Shown here in pieces: positions 25,062 to 37,504 of a stretch of DNA of 64,000 nt. The notes beneath the pieces were generated by a model. That model ran no database searches. It was not told the DNA's origin and saw nothing but the letters and a program-made list of their open reading frames with translations. Each line of letters opens with the position of its first letter. Position 1 is the first letter of the stretch. Source of the DNA: Prinia subflava (taxonomy: Eukaryota > Chordata > Aves > Passeriformes > Cisticolidae); NCBI RefSeq assembly GCF_021018805.1, contig NC_086256.1, forward strand, positions 14,078,032-14,142,031, read 5' to 3'. The position numbers were made by a program, and so were the translations under genes.

Positions 25062-27176
25062 GGTCGGAGGGTCTGAACTGGTCGGAACCGGTGTGAACCG
25101 GTCGGAACCAGTTTGAACCGGTCGGAACCAGTTTGAACCGGTCTGAACCGGTAGGAACCGGTCAGAACTGGTTGGATCAGGTTTGAACTGGTCAGAACAG
25201 GTCGCAAAACGGTTGGAACCGGTCAAAACCGGTCAGAACCGGTCGGAACCGGTTTGAACGGGTCTGAACCGGTTTGAACCGGCCGGAACCAGTCTGAACT
25301 GGTCGGAACCGGTCAAAACAGGTTTGAAACGGTCGGATCCGGTCGGATCCAGTCTGAACTGGTCGGAACCGGTCGGATCCGGTTTGAACCGGTCGGAACC
25401 GGTCGGATCTGGTCGGATCCGGTTTGAACCGGTCAGAACCGGCCGGAACCGGTTGGAACCGGTTTGAACAGGTCGGAACCGGTTTGAACCAGTCAGATCC
25501 TGTTTGAACCTGTTGGATCCGGTCGGAACCGGTTTGCACCGGTGGGAACTGGTCTGAACCGGTTTGAACTGGTCGGATGCAGTTGGATCTGGTTGGAACC
25601 GGTCAGAACCGGTCGGAACCGGTCGGAACCGGTTGGATCCGGTTTGAACCGGTCGGAACCGGTCGGATCTGGTCGGATCCGGTTTGAACCGGTCAGAACC
25701 GGCCGGAACCGGTTGGAACCGGTTTGAACAGGTCGGAACCGGTTTGAACCAGTCAGATCCTGTTTGAACCGGTTGGATCCGGTCGGAACCGGTTTGCACC
25801 GGTGGGAACCGGTCTGAACCGGTTTGAACTGGTCGGATGCAGTTGGATCTGGTTGGAACCGGTCAGAACCGGTCGGAACCGGTCGGAACCGGTTTGAACC
25901 GGTCGGAACAGTCGGATCCGGTTTGAACCGGTCGGAGCCGCTTTGAACCGGTCAAAACCGGTCTGAACCGGTCTGAACTGGTCTGAACTGTTTGAACTGG
26001 TCGGAACCGGTTTGAACCGGTTTGAACCGGTCGGAGCCGGTCGGATCCGGTCTGAACCGGTCAGAACCGGTTGGATCCACTTTGAACCGGTCGGAACCAG
26101 TTGGAACCAGTCGGAACCGGTCTGAACCGGTCGGAACCGGTCGGAACCGGTCGGAACCAGTCGGATCCAGTTTCATCTGGTTAGAACCGGTTTGAACCGG
26201 TCGGTACCGGTTTGAACCGGTTGATCCGGTTTGAACCGGTCGGATCCGGTTTGAACCGGTCGGAACCGGTCGGAACCGGTCGGAACCGGTTTTGAACCGG
26301 TCAGATGCAGTTGCATCTGGTTGGAACCGGTCGGATCCGGTTTGAACCGGTCAGAACCGGTCGGAACCGGTCGGATCCAGTCCGAACCGGTCGGAACTGG
26401 TCAAAGCCGGTTGGAACGGGTCGGAACCGGTCGGAACCGGTCGGAACCGGTCAGAACCGGTTTGAGCCGGTCTGAACCGGTCGGCACCGGTTTGAACCGG
26501 TCGGCACCGGCTTGAACCGGCTTGAACTGGTTTGAACCGGTCGGAACCGGTTGGAACCGGTTTGAACCGGTCGGATCCAGCTGCATCTGGTTGGAACCGG
26601 TCAGAACCGGTCGGAACCGGTCGAATCCGGTTTGAACTGGTTTGAACCAGTTGGAACCGGTCTGGACTGGTCTGAACCGGTCGGAACTGGTTGGAACTGG
26701 TTGGAACCGGTCGGAACCGGTTTGAACCGGCCGGATCAGTTCGGCTCTGGCTCGAACCGGTCGGGTCCGGTTTGAACCGGTCAGAACCGGTTTGAACCGG
26801 TCAGAACCGGTTTGAACCAGTTTTAACCGGTCGGAACCGGTCTGAACCGGTCGGATCCAGTTCGATCTGGTTGGAACCGGTCAGAACCGGTTTGAACCGG
26901 TGTGAACAGGTTTGAACCGGTCGGAACTGGTTCTAACCGGTCAGATCCGGTTTGAACCGGTTTGAACCAGTCGGATCCGGTTTGATCCGGTCGGATCCAG
27001 TTGGATCTGGTTGGAACCAGTCAGAACCGGTTTGAACCGGTCGGAACCAGTTTGAACCGGTTGGAACCGCTTTGAACCGGTCAGAACCGGTGTGAACAGG
27101 TTTGAACCGGTCGGAACCGGTCTGAACCGGTCAAAACCGGTTTGAACCGGTCGGAACCGGTCAGAAACGGTTTCAA
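25062..27176. repeat. AACCGGT decamer minisatellite, about 2.1 kb
   Basis: Roughly 210 tandem copies of a 10-base unit, consensus GGTYNGAACC (common versions GGTCGGAACC, GGTTTGAACC, GGTCAGAACC, GGTCTGAACC, GGTCGGATCC). Junctions between units form ACCGGT, often AACCGGTT or AACCGGTC. It begins abruptly after GAGGCATCAGGTCGGAGG and decays at the right end into GGTCAGAAACGGTTTCAAAG. Because 30 bases make ten codons and no unit carries a frequent stop, reading frames stay open on both strands for up to 188 codons; those are by-products. It fills the centre of the VTG3-VTG2 spacer. A nested duplication with a 260-base offset lies at about 25,401-25,860. Confidence 0.95.
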
Positions 27177-28268
27177 AGCCCTGGATTCTGCTGGTTTCAG
27201 CCTGAGGGTGCCTGAAAAGCCTGCACTTTCCATCACTGCTCCGTGTGTGTTCCAGGCTAGCAGCAAACCCACCAGCTCATGGCTTTACTGCTGCTGCCAG
27301 CTCCCCATCATCCCGCAGTGCAGGTTACCATGGCAGCATTTAAACTGCACAGAAGGGTATATTTAGACCTTTCAAACATATTTCTTTTGGTACTAAGGAC
27401 TTTACCTTTCTGAACTATAAAACTGATATCCAAACAGAAAACTCAGGTATGTGCATCCATTGAAGGTGCAAAAGCTGCTGGGGAGATGAAAACAACACAT
27501 TTTTTACAGAATGCTCTCAAGTATTTTCAAAATCCCATTCTCTCGGAGTGCATACTCGGGCTGCAAACACAGCCTTAAGGCAAGCAGAAAACCCCTTCCA
27601 GATCTGCTGGAATGCTCTGGGCTCCAGTGCTCAGGGCAGGGGAGCTCATCCCTGACCGTGCCCACACAGACCTGTGGCAGGGGCAGGAGGCAGAACCCAC
27701 TTGTTGGTGGTGGTTGCAGCAAGGACTCTTGCTGGGCACAGAGATTGGGGCATCACACCCAAAGTGCAGAGCTCTGGCTCAGCTTCAGGGCCTTTGGCAG
27801 ATGGTGTGCTTGAGTAACCCCGCTCTGTCCTGCTCAAAGACACCAATTCACAGCTTCCGCATGTGGTGCACCAGAAACTGAACGTGTTCTTGGCTCCCTC
27901 AGAGCAGCCTGGCCCAGGGACATGAGATTCAAGCTCATTCCCTGAGCCTGCTGCTCCCTACAGCAGCACTGGCCCATCCCAGAGCCCTGGCCAAGCACGG
28001 CAGCGTGGCTGCTGCAGAGGGTGCAGCCTCACCACAAGGTGATCAGCTCCTGCTGCAGGTGCACAGGATCCCAGCACCAGGGAAGGGAGCACTGGGGGAA
28101 CAAGCAGGAGCAGCAGTGCCACAGCTACCCAACCCAATTCCCAGTGTAACCCTAGTGCACAGAAGATGGTCACAAACCCTACAAAATGGGGGATGAGAAC
28201 CTTTGCAGACCTCCTCTTTCCACCACCAGCAAAATAAGGAAGCCTTCACACTTTGTTCCATGCATGGA
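27177..28268. other. Spacer between minisatellite and VTG2 3' end
   Basis: About 1.1 kb of unique-looking sequence. Several overlapping ORFs of 60-100 codons occur on both strands, but none has splice-site support, repeats or family motifs that I recognise. Confidence 0.55.
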
Positions 28269-28274
28269 TTTATT
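28269..28274 (-). promoter_or_regulatory. VTG2: VTG2 poly(A) signal AATAAA
   Basis: TTTATT on the plus strand, about 200 bases after the VTG2 stop codon, giving a 3' UTR of about 220 bases. A weaker ATTAAA lies nearer the stop (about 28,325). Confidence 0.65.
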
Positions 28275-28471
28275 ATGAAATCAGATCTTTATGGACAATC
28301 GTAACAGTTTCTACAATAATAACGTTTAATACTTTAAATTACTTGGGAAGGTTCTACACATCCTCAAGTACTTAATTTAGTGTCTCTATAATTCCTTAAG
28401 GCAAGTTTTTTTACACCACATAATAAAAACATGAAAGTATTTGTTTTCTCCTATGCTGCAAATGTGCAGCT

Positions 28472-31400
28472 TCATGTGCTGCAGTCTTCATCCTCACAAG
28501 AACATGCTGTGTGTGCATCAACAGTGTCCTGCATATCCTCTGACTTCTGGTCAAACTTTGTCTGCTTGTCTGTCAGGCTGGTAGCTGAATCTGACAGGGA
28601 ACAAGAAATGAAAATTAAACAGATTACTTCACAAGTAGTTCTGCAAGGCACAGCATTTGCCATGCACGAGTCATTAATTACAGCAGGCTTAGCTGTTCCT
28701 CATGGATTTACATATTTATATTTGTCTAAGTCACACAGAGATGTTCCAGGAAGCCCAATTCATTAATAAGTCAGTTCTACCTTAAAAGCTACTACTTCCA
28801 TGAAGAATTTTATTAATGATACATTTAGGAAAGGTTAATATGATCTTTAAGAAATAAAACTTGGAAAACAGATACAATTCTATGCTCTATATAATCAATA
28901 TCTACTTCATCTAATGTGTTATAACCTACAATACACATATAGAAAAGAAATCCTCCTATATCACTGTGTGCAAGAATCCTGTCCACACCTGTCCTTCTAG
29001 TACCTAAATCAGCTCAGTGAAGTAGGACCACATCCAAAGGCAGCAATATATAAAAAATGCAAGGAAAGGATCCCTGTTTTGGGATGCTGCACTTGGCTTA
29101 GTCTCCACAGGCTGCAGCACACAGCTTTTCAGCTGAATCACAATGGTGAGTGTGCTGTTGCCCTGCCCTTATCTTGTTAGCTCTAAGCACCATGAAGGAG
29201 AATTCAGTTTAGATTTTAAATTCTAGTACAATGAAAACAAGTAAATGTACAATAGAAAATCATCTCCCTCACCAAAGGAATATTTGCCTATTAATAAACC
29301 AGGGAAAGGCCTTCAGTCAGTAAGGCAGTGAGTCCATGCCTACCTATGGCTGTGTTCCATCATTTGTATTTTTCAAGTGCAATAACTGAGTCCAGTCACG
29401 ATCTGTTTACCCTCTGCCCAGCTGCCCTGGGCAGGGTTTGTGCAGACTCACCGGCAGGGAGGCAGTGGAAGCCCACGGTGACGGGGACAGTGCTGGTGGG
29501 GGAGCAGCCCTTGGCGCAGCGCAGCACGGGCTCCGTGGAGTAGCACTTGGACTCGACACCCGCCAGCTGCACCGTCCTCTCCAGCTTGACAAAGGAGCGC
29601 CGCAGCTTGCAGGCTGCAAGGGCATGGGGACAGCTACAGCATCACTGACACCCCAAAGCCCCACACCTCCCCACAGGACCCATCTGCCAACGCTGCCAGT
29701 CTGCAAACAACTGCCCTCCGTGGAAACTGTGCTTTGATCATACATGAAGCAGCTTTACTTACCGAAAAACCTTTCAAATCAGCTTGTTAGGTTTGGAGCC
29801 CTGGAAAGCTCATTTCAAATGCACCTGTCTACGTCTAGATCAGGATATAGAAACTGAGTACTTTCTAATAAGCATTTTTCAAAGTAAACTGGCTTACTGA
29901 ATAGCTGTCAAACCACATTTTAAAATGTTGAGTATTCAGCAGTGGAACTAAAGGGGAGATTTCTGACCAAATAAAATCAATCGCTAAAGAATTGCGTTAT
30001 TGCCAATGTCATTCAAACACAGAACTGGTGCAGAGAGGGAGCAACAGTCATTGCTGCCAACAAGTAATATTGATCTCATTTTGGACTCCCAGGACAAAGA
30101 GTTACAAGTGACAACCTAAACAGACCACAATTTATTCCTGGCTAAGTTTTATGTCTTCAGATTTCAGCAGCTTCCATTGTATGTTAAATGGAAATAGAAT
30201 GTGGTCACTACCAGCCACAGGGCTATTATTGTGGATGTGCATGTGGATTCCATACCCATCTAAAGCAAGTTTTGTTGCCCAGAATTTGTGACAAAAACAT
30301 GGAAGAATGACAGCTAATACTAAGCTAGATATGTACAAGCCATCTCCAGGGACTGAGGACGTCCTTCCCACAGGGCAAGTCCACAGAAGCAACGTGCCTG
30401 TTCTCAAGCACTGTGGTGTGATGTTGCATCATAACCTCAGCTGAGAGCACCAGCACACCATTAGATCCTGATCTACTGAAAGACTTAAAATGCAGCTTTT
30501 TTATTTCAACCATGTAATTAAATCCCTGGAACTGCTCATGAACTTGAATGCTTTGTTTGACAGGTTGCACTGGTTCAAAAACCAGGTGGTCAGCCATGGT
30601 AATAACTGCTAATCCCCACCTGATTTTTTGATGGGCCAATTGCTGAAAGTTGATGGCCAGAAAATGCTGTTGTGCTTAAATCAAAGCATTCTCTGTGAAT
30701 TTTATCCACTTTCTGATCCTCTTCTAAAATACTTCAAAACTGAAACAAAGATTTTGATTCATCTTATTTTTTGAACTTTAACTATTTTGTATGTTTTGGC
30801 TTGTTTAACCTGTAATTTCTTATTTCTTTCTTGTCATGCATGTAATTTTAAAACTTAATATATAACTTAATAATGAATCTTCTAATGTGCATTTTATTTC
30901 CAAAATATATATGGATTTAAAAATTTCTGAACAGATTCTACATTTTCTGAACAACTGCAGTGATATTATATTAAACTTATTAGAGCTTGCATACCTCCTC
31001 TACAAGGCTTTTCTTCCAAAATCCAAGAATGCCCAAAGCTCACTGCATCTTTGGCTACATATCCGTTGGGCATCCGATATTCCTGCTTACATTCTGCATC
31101 ATATTTTCCACACAGTCCACACATTTTCCCTGCCATCCATAGAGCAACTTGGATCTTGGAGGAAAAAGAAGCAAGAAGTATTTCAAGTTAAAAAAAAAAA
31201 AAAAAAGTAATACCTGTGGAGCAGATTTTTGCTATGCAGGCCCCAGTGTAAGCTGATGCACAAACATTTCAAATCTCTTTGATAAGAATTCAAAAGGTTC
31301 TGACAGGTGCCAAACTCCTTTGGGGCTGCAGAATCTATAACTGTTACAATCTTTATAACCTACTGTGCCAGTCTAGGATGTTATTATTCATGCTCTAGAC

Positions 31401-34400
31401 TATTAATATGCTGAAGCCTTTTTCTGGTGGTTGTTTTGATACTACAAGAGAAAGACATGGAACCATTGACCAACCTCTTACATTGCAGCTTCATATTAAT
31501 TTTAGTGCTGTAAACCACTCATTTATGTAAAAAGAATGGCTACATTTTTGCTGTTTTGAAGAATTATACGGCTGTAAGGACAGAGGTCATGAGCTGAAAA
31601 CTCATTTTTCTTGCAAAGGCACTGCTGACTCAGCGTGTGTGCACTCACAGACCCACCTCCCAACACACATCTGTTCTGCAAGAACAGAGTGCTTTTGTTG
31701 ATCAAAGGTTCTCATTTCTCACACCCAGAAATAAAGAGCAGGATGTGCAATCCTGTAGCACCATCTTCCCTTTGGGTCTTTTTTTGCCCTGCACACACTT
31801 GCCTTTGCCACTCTACACCCTTGCCCTCATACACCCAGATTTCAGGGAATCCTACGGAAATTTCTTAACACCCAATCTTATGAAGAGGAAGAATGATACC
31901 CTGAATGTGTATCCATCAAAGTACAGTTTATCAATGCCATAGAATGGGGCGAGAAGCACAAGCCCTTTCTTTTCACTGTGGATCCACAGAGAAGCACCTA
32001 GAAGAAAGAAGCAAACCAAAATAAAACCAGACCAAAACTTCTTTAAGAGAGAAAAAGCAACTGTCATGTTCTTAAAATGTTTTCTTCAAAATTCCTCAGT
32101 TACCCTATTCAAGAAACAAAAATACAGAACAAAGCAATGTAGAAATGTGCATACATAGAAAATGGGTGTTTGTAAAAGGTTGGAAGACAATGTTAATGAC
32201 CACAAACTTATTAATTTTTCTTTGGGTTATTAACATAACCACATCTATGTCTAGAAATTATTACTGAGCTGTCTACAATATCTCTGTAGTTGTGCAGATC
32301 AACAAGGCTCTGAGTACACTGTATTGGAATATGGAAATATGAGGAACACCATGACTGTCACTGGAGCCATTTCTAGCACAGTTATCGCTTCCCAAGTACA
32401 TAACAAATAGGACAGAGCACAGCACTGGTACATGCTAACCCAATTTCAGCAAGATTTAGCCCAATTCATATGTTGCAGCTCTTCACTCAGAATACCCACA
32501 CTGTAAATAGCCCCTAACTACACAACACAGGATGAAACAAGCTATCTTCCTGTACCTTTCACAGAAACAAACTATTCCTGTTTGGAGAGAACCAAGCAGG
32601 TTGTTCCACCAGTTCTCCATACCTATCCCTGGCAGAATGCAAGCTAAATTTACACCTATAAATCAAATCAGGAAAAACATCAGTATACAAATCATGTGTG
32701 GTGGATTTTAGAAAAGCTCTACTTCAAAAAGTTTTAATCAAGCAAAATTTGATGGCATAGGCAAAACACTTCTCAAATTTGGAGCTACAGTAGGACCTAC
32801 AGTGATGTACAAAAAGGAGGGATCTTCATGTCAATTATATCTTGCTTATTTAGGCTGCTCCAAGAACTTCATACTCTAAATCAATCTTTCTAAATGTCCC
32901 TCTGCAAGTGAGTAAAGTACATATTCTTAAATATTACCTTAAAATCAAAGAAACACTTATTGAATACAAACTGATCAAATTTCCTTCACGGATTCCTTCT
33001 CTTTCCTTCTTTCTCCTAAAACATATGCAAAAATTAAACAACATATGCTCACCACTTACCAGCAGATGTAAATGAAACATTTGCTGGGCTCTCAGCCCCA
33101 TCCACCAGCAGCTTCACCCGTCCATTCTCAGGGCGCATGTCGACTTCACTGCCAAGGACAAGAGTGTTCACACCCTGCCTGTGCCACCTGCACACACTTA
33201 CAGTGACAGGGGCATTTCCCTGCTCACTAAGTATCACTGGTCAGAGCACAAGCTCATTTCAAATGCTTAAATGACATCAGGGGTATTCCTGTAACCCAGG
33301 ATGCAGGATAAGAGCATCAACATCCCATTCAATCTGCATGGAAGATAAATAAGGGAAGTGCCGAAACCCCATGGGCTGCTAATCATTGCAGGAAAGCTCA
33401 ATTTGGACCTCCTCTCATGCTAAATGTGGACAGTGAGGTCCCTCAGGCTTCCAGCATCTGGCAGAAGTTACTTACTGATTGCCAAGCTTGATGTTGATTG
33501 CTTTTAGGTTCACAGCTTCTTCTGCATTCTTCATCATCACCAGGAACTTAAGGTCAGAGCTGCAGTCCTGAGCCACGACGTGGTAGCAGTTTGCTGGCAT
33601 TGTGTAGTTAAACCCAACTTCATTAAAGGTTGTGATCTTGTTGTAGGAAACTGAGCATTGAGCTGGTTAAAAAAAATGCCAGTGAGTTTTTCTTTTCCAT
33701 GAGAGAAAGCCATTAAATGGTGTGGTTTATTCTTAGTGCCATATTATTTTAGCTTTGTAATTTTTTCACTTTATGATAATTTCATATGGTTTAAAGGGAC
33801 TTTTGGCTACTAAGCACCCATAAATTCTTAAAAAGGCATATAAATTGTGTTCTTCTATCTAACAAAAAATAATTGCCAGAAATTTTAAATGTTATCAGTC
33901 CAGGTAATCAGTATCTTGATCCCTCAAATGCTGATGGTTTCTGTACTACATGCACAATGTTTTTTCTCAGTTGAACCATCCTCACATTATTACATTTCCT
34001 AATTAACTGGAGATAAACAATGCCAGCAAAATTTAGGTGTCCAAACAAGTTGTAAGACTGAAGTTGTCATGGCTCTGAACCCAGTTAGACTCTGACCTTT
34101 CAAATTCTGAAGCACTGCAGAAGGGGCTTCAGCAAAGACATTCCAGATAGGAGGCTGCAGCTCTGAAGTTGGTGTCCTTGGACCTACAGGAAGTGACAGG
34201 GGAAGCCTCATGGCTTTTTCATAGAGGGTAATCTGAAAAGGAATTCAAAAGCACATTCAAAATGCACCTGTGCCAGCAAACAGCTAGGATTGTTTTCCTC
34301 TTTCTTTTACTCCCATTGCAAAGACTTTAGATTAATATAGCTCATCTGACTCATTGTCCATGAGGTTTTTGCTTAGTTTTCTCTCATGGCGTGAGAGAAG

Positions 34401-37400
34401 TCATTCAGGAATTATTTGGGAGAGAATGAATTACTCCCTTTCAAAGGCAATGAGGTGAACACTTATGGAGATACTACAGATTGAAACTCATGTCATTATG
34501 AGTAACCATGTCTCTCTCTATGAAAAACATCACTATATAGACATCTTTCTATGAAATATTACAATGGTGGAAATATATAAAAGTAATTTTCATCATTTGC
34601 ACCCAAACTGATGCTAACTTAATTTTTCTTTCTCAGAATTGACCCACTGTAATTAAACAGTCACACTTTTCTATTAGAAAAAAAAATAGAAGAGTAATAA
34701 AAATTCCATAATTACATCAGGAAGCTTTATAACAACATCGCATGTCCTTGGAGACGTTAGAGCCACGATCACCCTGGCTTGTCGAGAAGGATTCTTGTCT
34801 GTTTTTTCAGAGAATCCCAGCATAAATGCAGCCCCAGGGACAAACTTGTAAAACCTTCAAAAGGTCAGATCAGAAAGATTTAGTGAGATGGAGAGGAAAA
34901 AAAAAAAGGCTGCACACACCCCAACTAGATTGTCTCACACCTGTGTGTAAGTAGCATAATAGCCTTCAAGATCCCTGGTTATGTCCACACCCACTCTCTG
35001 TTCTACTCTTCAAGTGTTCAGTGAAAGGAAGGATCTGTTCCTCAGTTTTCAGTAATTATGGCAAATATAAAGAATTACTGCACATTAAAATAAGATGTAA
35101 TCCCACTCAGCTGTTATGGCCAAAGTCAGTACTTGGACTGAGATCAGAGAATCTCTGATCAGAGAATAAAATATCAGCCAGTACTTAAGCCACTACAACC
35201 TTGTGTGTGGGTGCTGATTTTTCCCAGTTGACCAGTATCATTAACAAGTGTCACTAAAGACTCAATTCTCACCATTCTGCTATGGATCTGACACTGGAAG
35301 GAACTTTAGGCCACTCCAGTTTCACTTGTACAGCAGGGTGGGCAGCAAACTTCCCAGTTACCAGCTCAGATGAAACCTTGTAGTCCTGGCAATTCCGCCC
35401 CCATTTCAGGTAAGCCTGTAATGGAGGGACAGTGGTCCATTTTTAATGCCTGCAGCACGGTTCTCCTGTGATGCACACAGAGCTGTGCAAGCTAGGTTTG
35501 AGCCTTACCGCTGCCTTGTGAGCATTGAGGACTGAAGCATCAGCACAGAGCTTCCACTTGCTTGAATCTGTGAGGTTTGACACGAATACCTGCATCCGGG
35601 GCCTGATGGAGTCAACATCAGCATACACCACGAGCTGGAGGCCTCCTGTCTTCTTACCATCACGGAGGCCATGCAGGAAAACAGCTAGCACTGGTGCTTT
35701 AACATCTCCCAAAAACTTAGGCTAGGAAGAAGGGGGAGAAAGTATGAAAAGCATATAATTATAGAAGAGTTACCATGGAACATTTCAGATGCAAGATCTA
35801 GATGGATAAAGGAAAAATAAACAACTGAACCACAAATATATACAAGCATATGTATCACACATGCCTATAAAACCTTGTGCATATGTCTTTAATGTGCACG
35901 TGCCTCTCCATGCCAGATGGATTTTATCCCTGTGTTTTTATGAGCCAAAATTTGTGCCATTTCCTGAGCAACAGCTGATACCATGGAAATGTTCATATAA
36001 TTAAAATACAGTAATGACTATATGATTTGGCTTCATTGTTACTACCCAGCCTGTGAATAAAAGAAAGTGGCTCAGTTTGAACAACATCAGCTGTCAGTTG
36101 TGTGCGTCACTCATTCCCAAGCAATAACATGCCCCAGCTCGTCTCCTCTTGTTTATCTGTCTGGCTCTTGTGTTGGCTTTCTCCTCACACTTCAGCTGAG
36201 AGTTCTGTGGGGCAGTCAGGTTTTGTGCTTGCACAGCAACCCAGCACAAAATATAATCCAGAACATTTTCTTCAACATCAGGAACCCCTTTCCCTGGAGA
36301 ACAGCCTCAAGGTGCATTATGACCTTCAATATCTTCCCTCCATCATTCTCAAGCCTGCACACGTCTGCCTGGTGGCGGTGAGGAGCCCAGGTGCTCCATG
36401 TCCCCTCTCCCTTTTGCTGAGGCTGCTCTGAGCCAACGTCCTCACACTGGCACTGCAGCACCCCAATCTCCCTCCACGCTGCAGAGCTCACAAAATAGGT
36501 CTCTGCAGGCATCTGTTGGGTGGGATTTCCATCAGGGAAGGGTTGTGATGCAAGTAAGAAGGATCCTCACTGCAGAGGAGAGTGCATGTGGTAGTTATGG
36601 TGCATGTCTTAACTGATACCTGACACTCGAGAGATTTCTCCCTTTCCATTATTATTATAATTATTCTTATATGCAATCACTGTCTGCACACAGCCACTCT
36701 GACATCATTCCAAGCTGTCAGAACTCCCTAAAAATGATGCAACTAACCCATGAAGCTCGAGATGAGGCACGACTGGATCTGGCAGAGGAATGCGAGCTGC
36801 TAATCTGGTCATCTGCGAGTTTTCTTTTTGGGAACTGCAAAAAAAACCAAAACCAAAATCAAACCCCAATGGGCTTAAGAGGGTAATGTTAAAGCATGCT
36901 TTAAGAAATTGCACAAGGCAGTGCTGAACAATCTCTCTTTCATGGCACTTGGTGTTGGTAAGTGTGTTCCAACCCTGAGCAGCTCAATGATTCGCAATAG
37001 GCTGTGTCATGCTTAGTACATAGGATCTAACTCTGAAAAATCTTGTTTCCCCAAACATATCTGACTCTTCACGATCCATAAGGACCATATCTAGATGAGA
37101 ATTCCCTGTATGAAAAAACAATGGACCAGAGCAAGTCAAATTTAATCAGTGTCTCACTTCAATATGAAAGACAAATTCTGCATGGGCCTGATGAACTGGA
37201 GGATAAACTGAATGGGCCAAGTGAATGGCAAGGAGCATCTGAGTGGACACACACTGCTGAAATGTTACTTTCTGAGGAAACACCAGTATCAAGTACACTG
37301 TTCTGGCTGGCTCATGCCATGGCAAGAATCTGCTCAATCAAAATATTGTAAAATAAGGTATCCTCCCATATTTGTCCATATCACTATCCTCGTTGTGTAC

Positions 37401-37504
37401 CTGCAGTGATTCCAACCCAAGAAACTTGAGAAACTGAGCAAAGAAACACTCACCTCTTGTCGATGTGCTGATTTAAAGCGGTACTGGTAAATCTCATGAG
37501 CTTT
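28472..37504 (-). other. VTG2: VTG2 exons 24-35 (lipovitellin 2, vWD domain, C-terminus)
   Basis: Exon coordinates: 24, 37454-37504; 25, 36748-36834; 26, 35509-35721; 27, 35273-35415; 28, 34716-34854; 29, 34097-34232; 30, 33476-33662; 31, 33060-33148; 32, 31900-31997; 33, 30995-31154; 34, 29452-29613; 35, 28472-28590. Exon 24 encodes HEIYQYRFKSAHRQE. Exon 25, easy to miss, encodes FPKRKLADDQ followed by a serine/arginine stretch. Exon 26 starts PKFLGDVKAPVLAVFLHG. Exons 30-33 form the vWD domain with CGLCGKYDAEC. Exon 34 has STEPVLRCAKGC; exon 35 the cysteine-rich end. Exon 29 in both paralogues uses the unusual donor GTCAG. Confidence 0.92.

Noticed and set aside
25192..26586. Repetitive ORFs with the decapeptide QTGSDRFRPV-like pattern
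   Set aside because: The 10-base repeat keeps every frame open, so these are by-products. There is no promoter, splice site or non-repeat portion.
25062..27176. CRISPR-like array
   Set aside because: There are no unique spacers, the units are contiguous 10-mers, and the genome is vertebrate.
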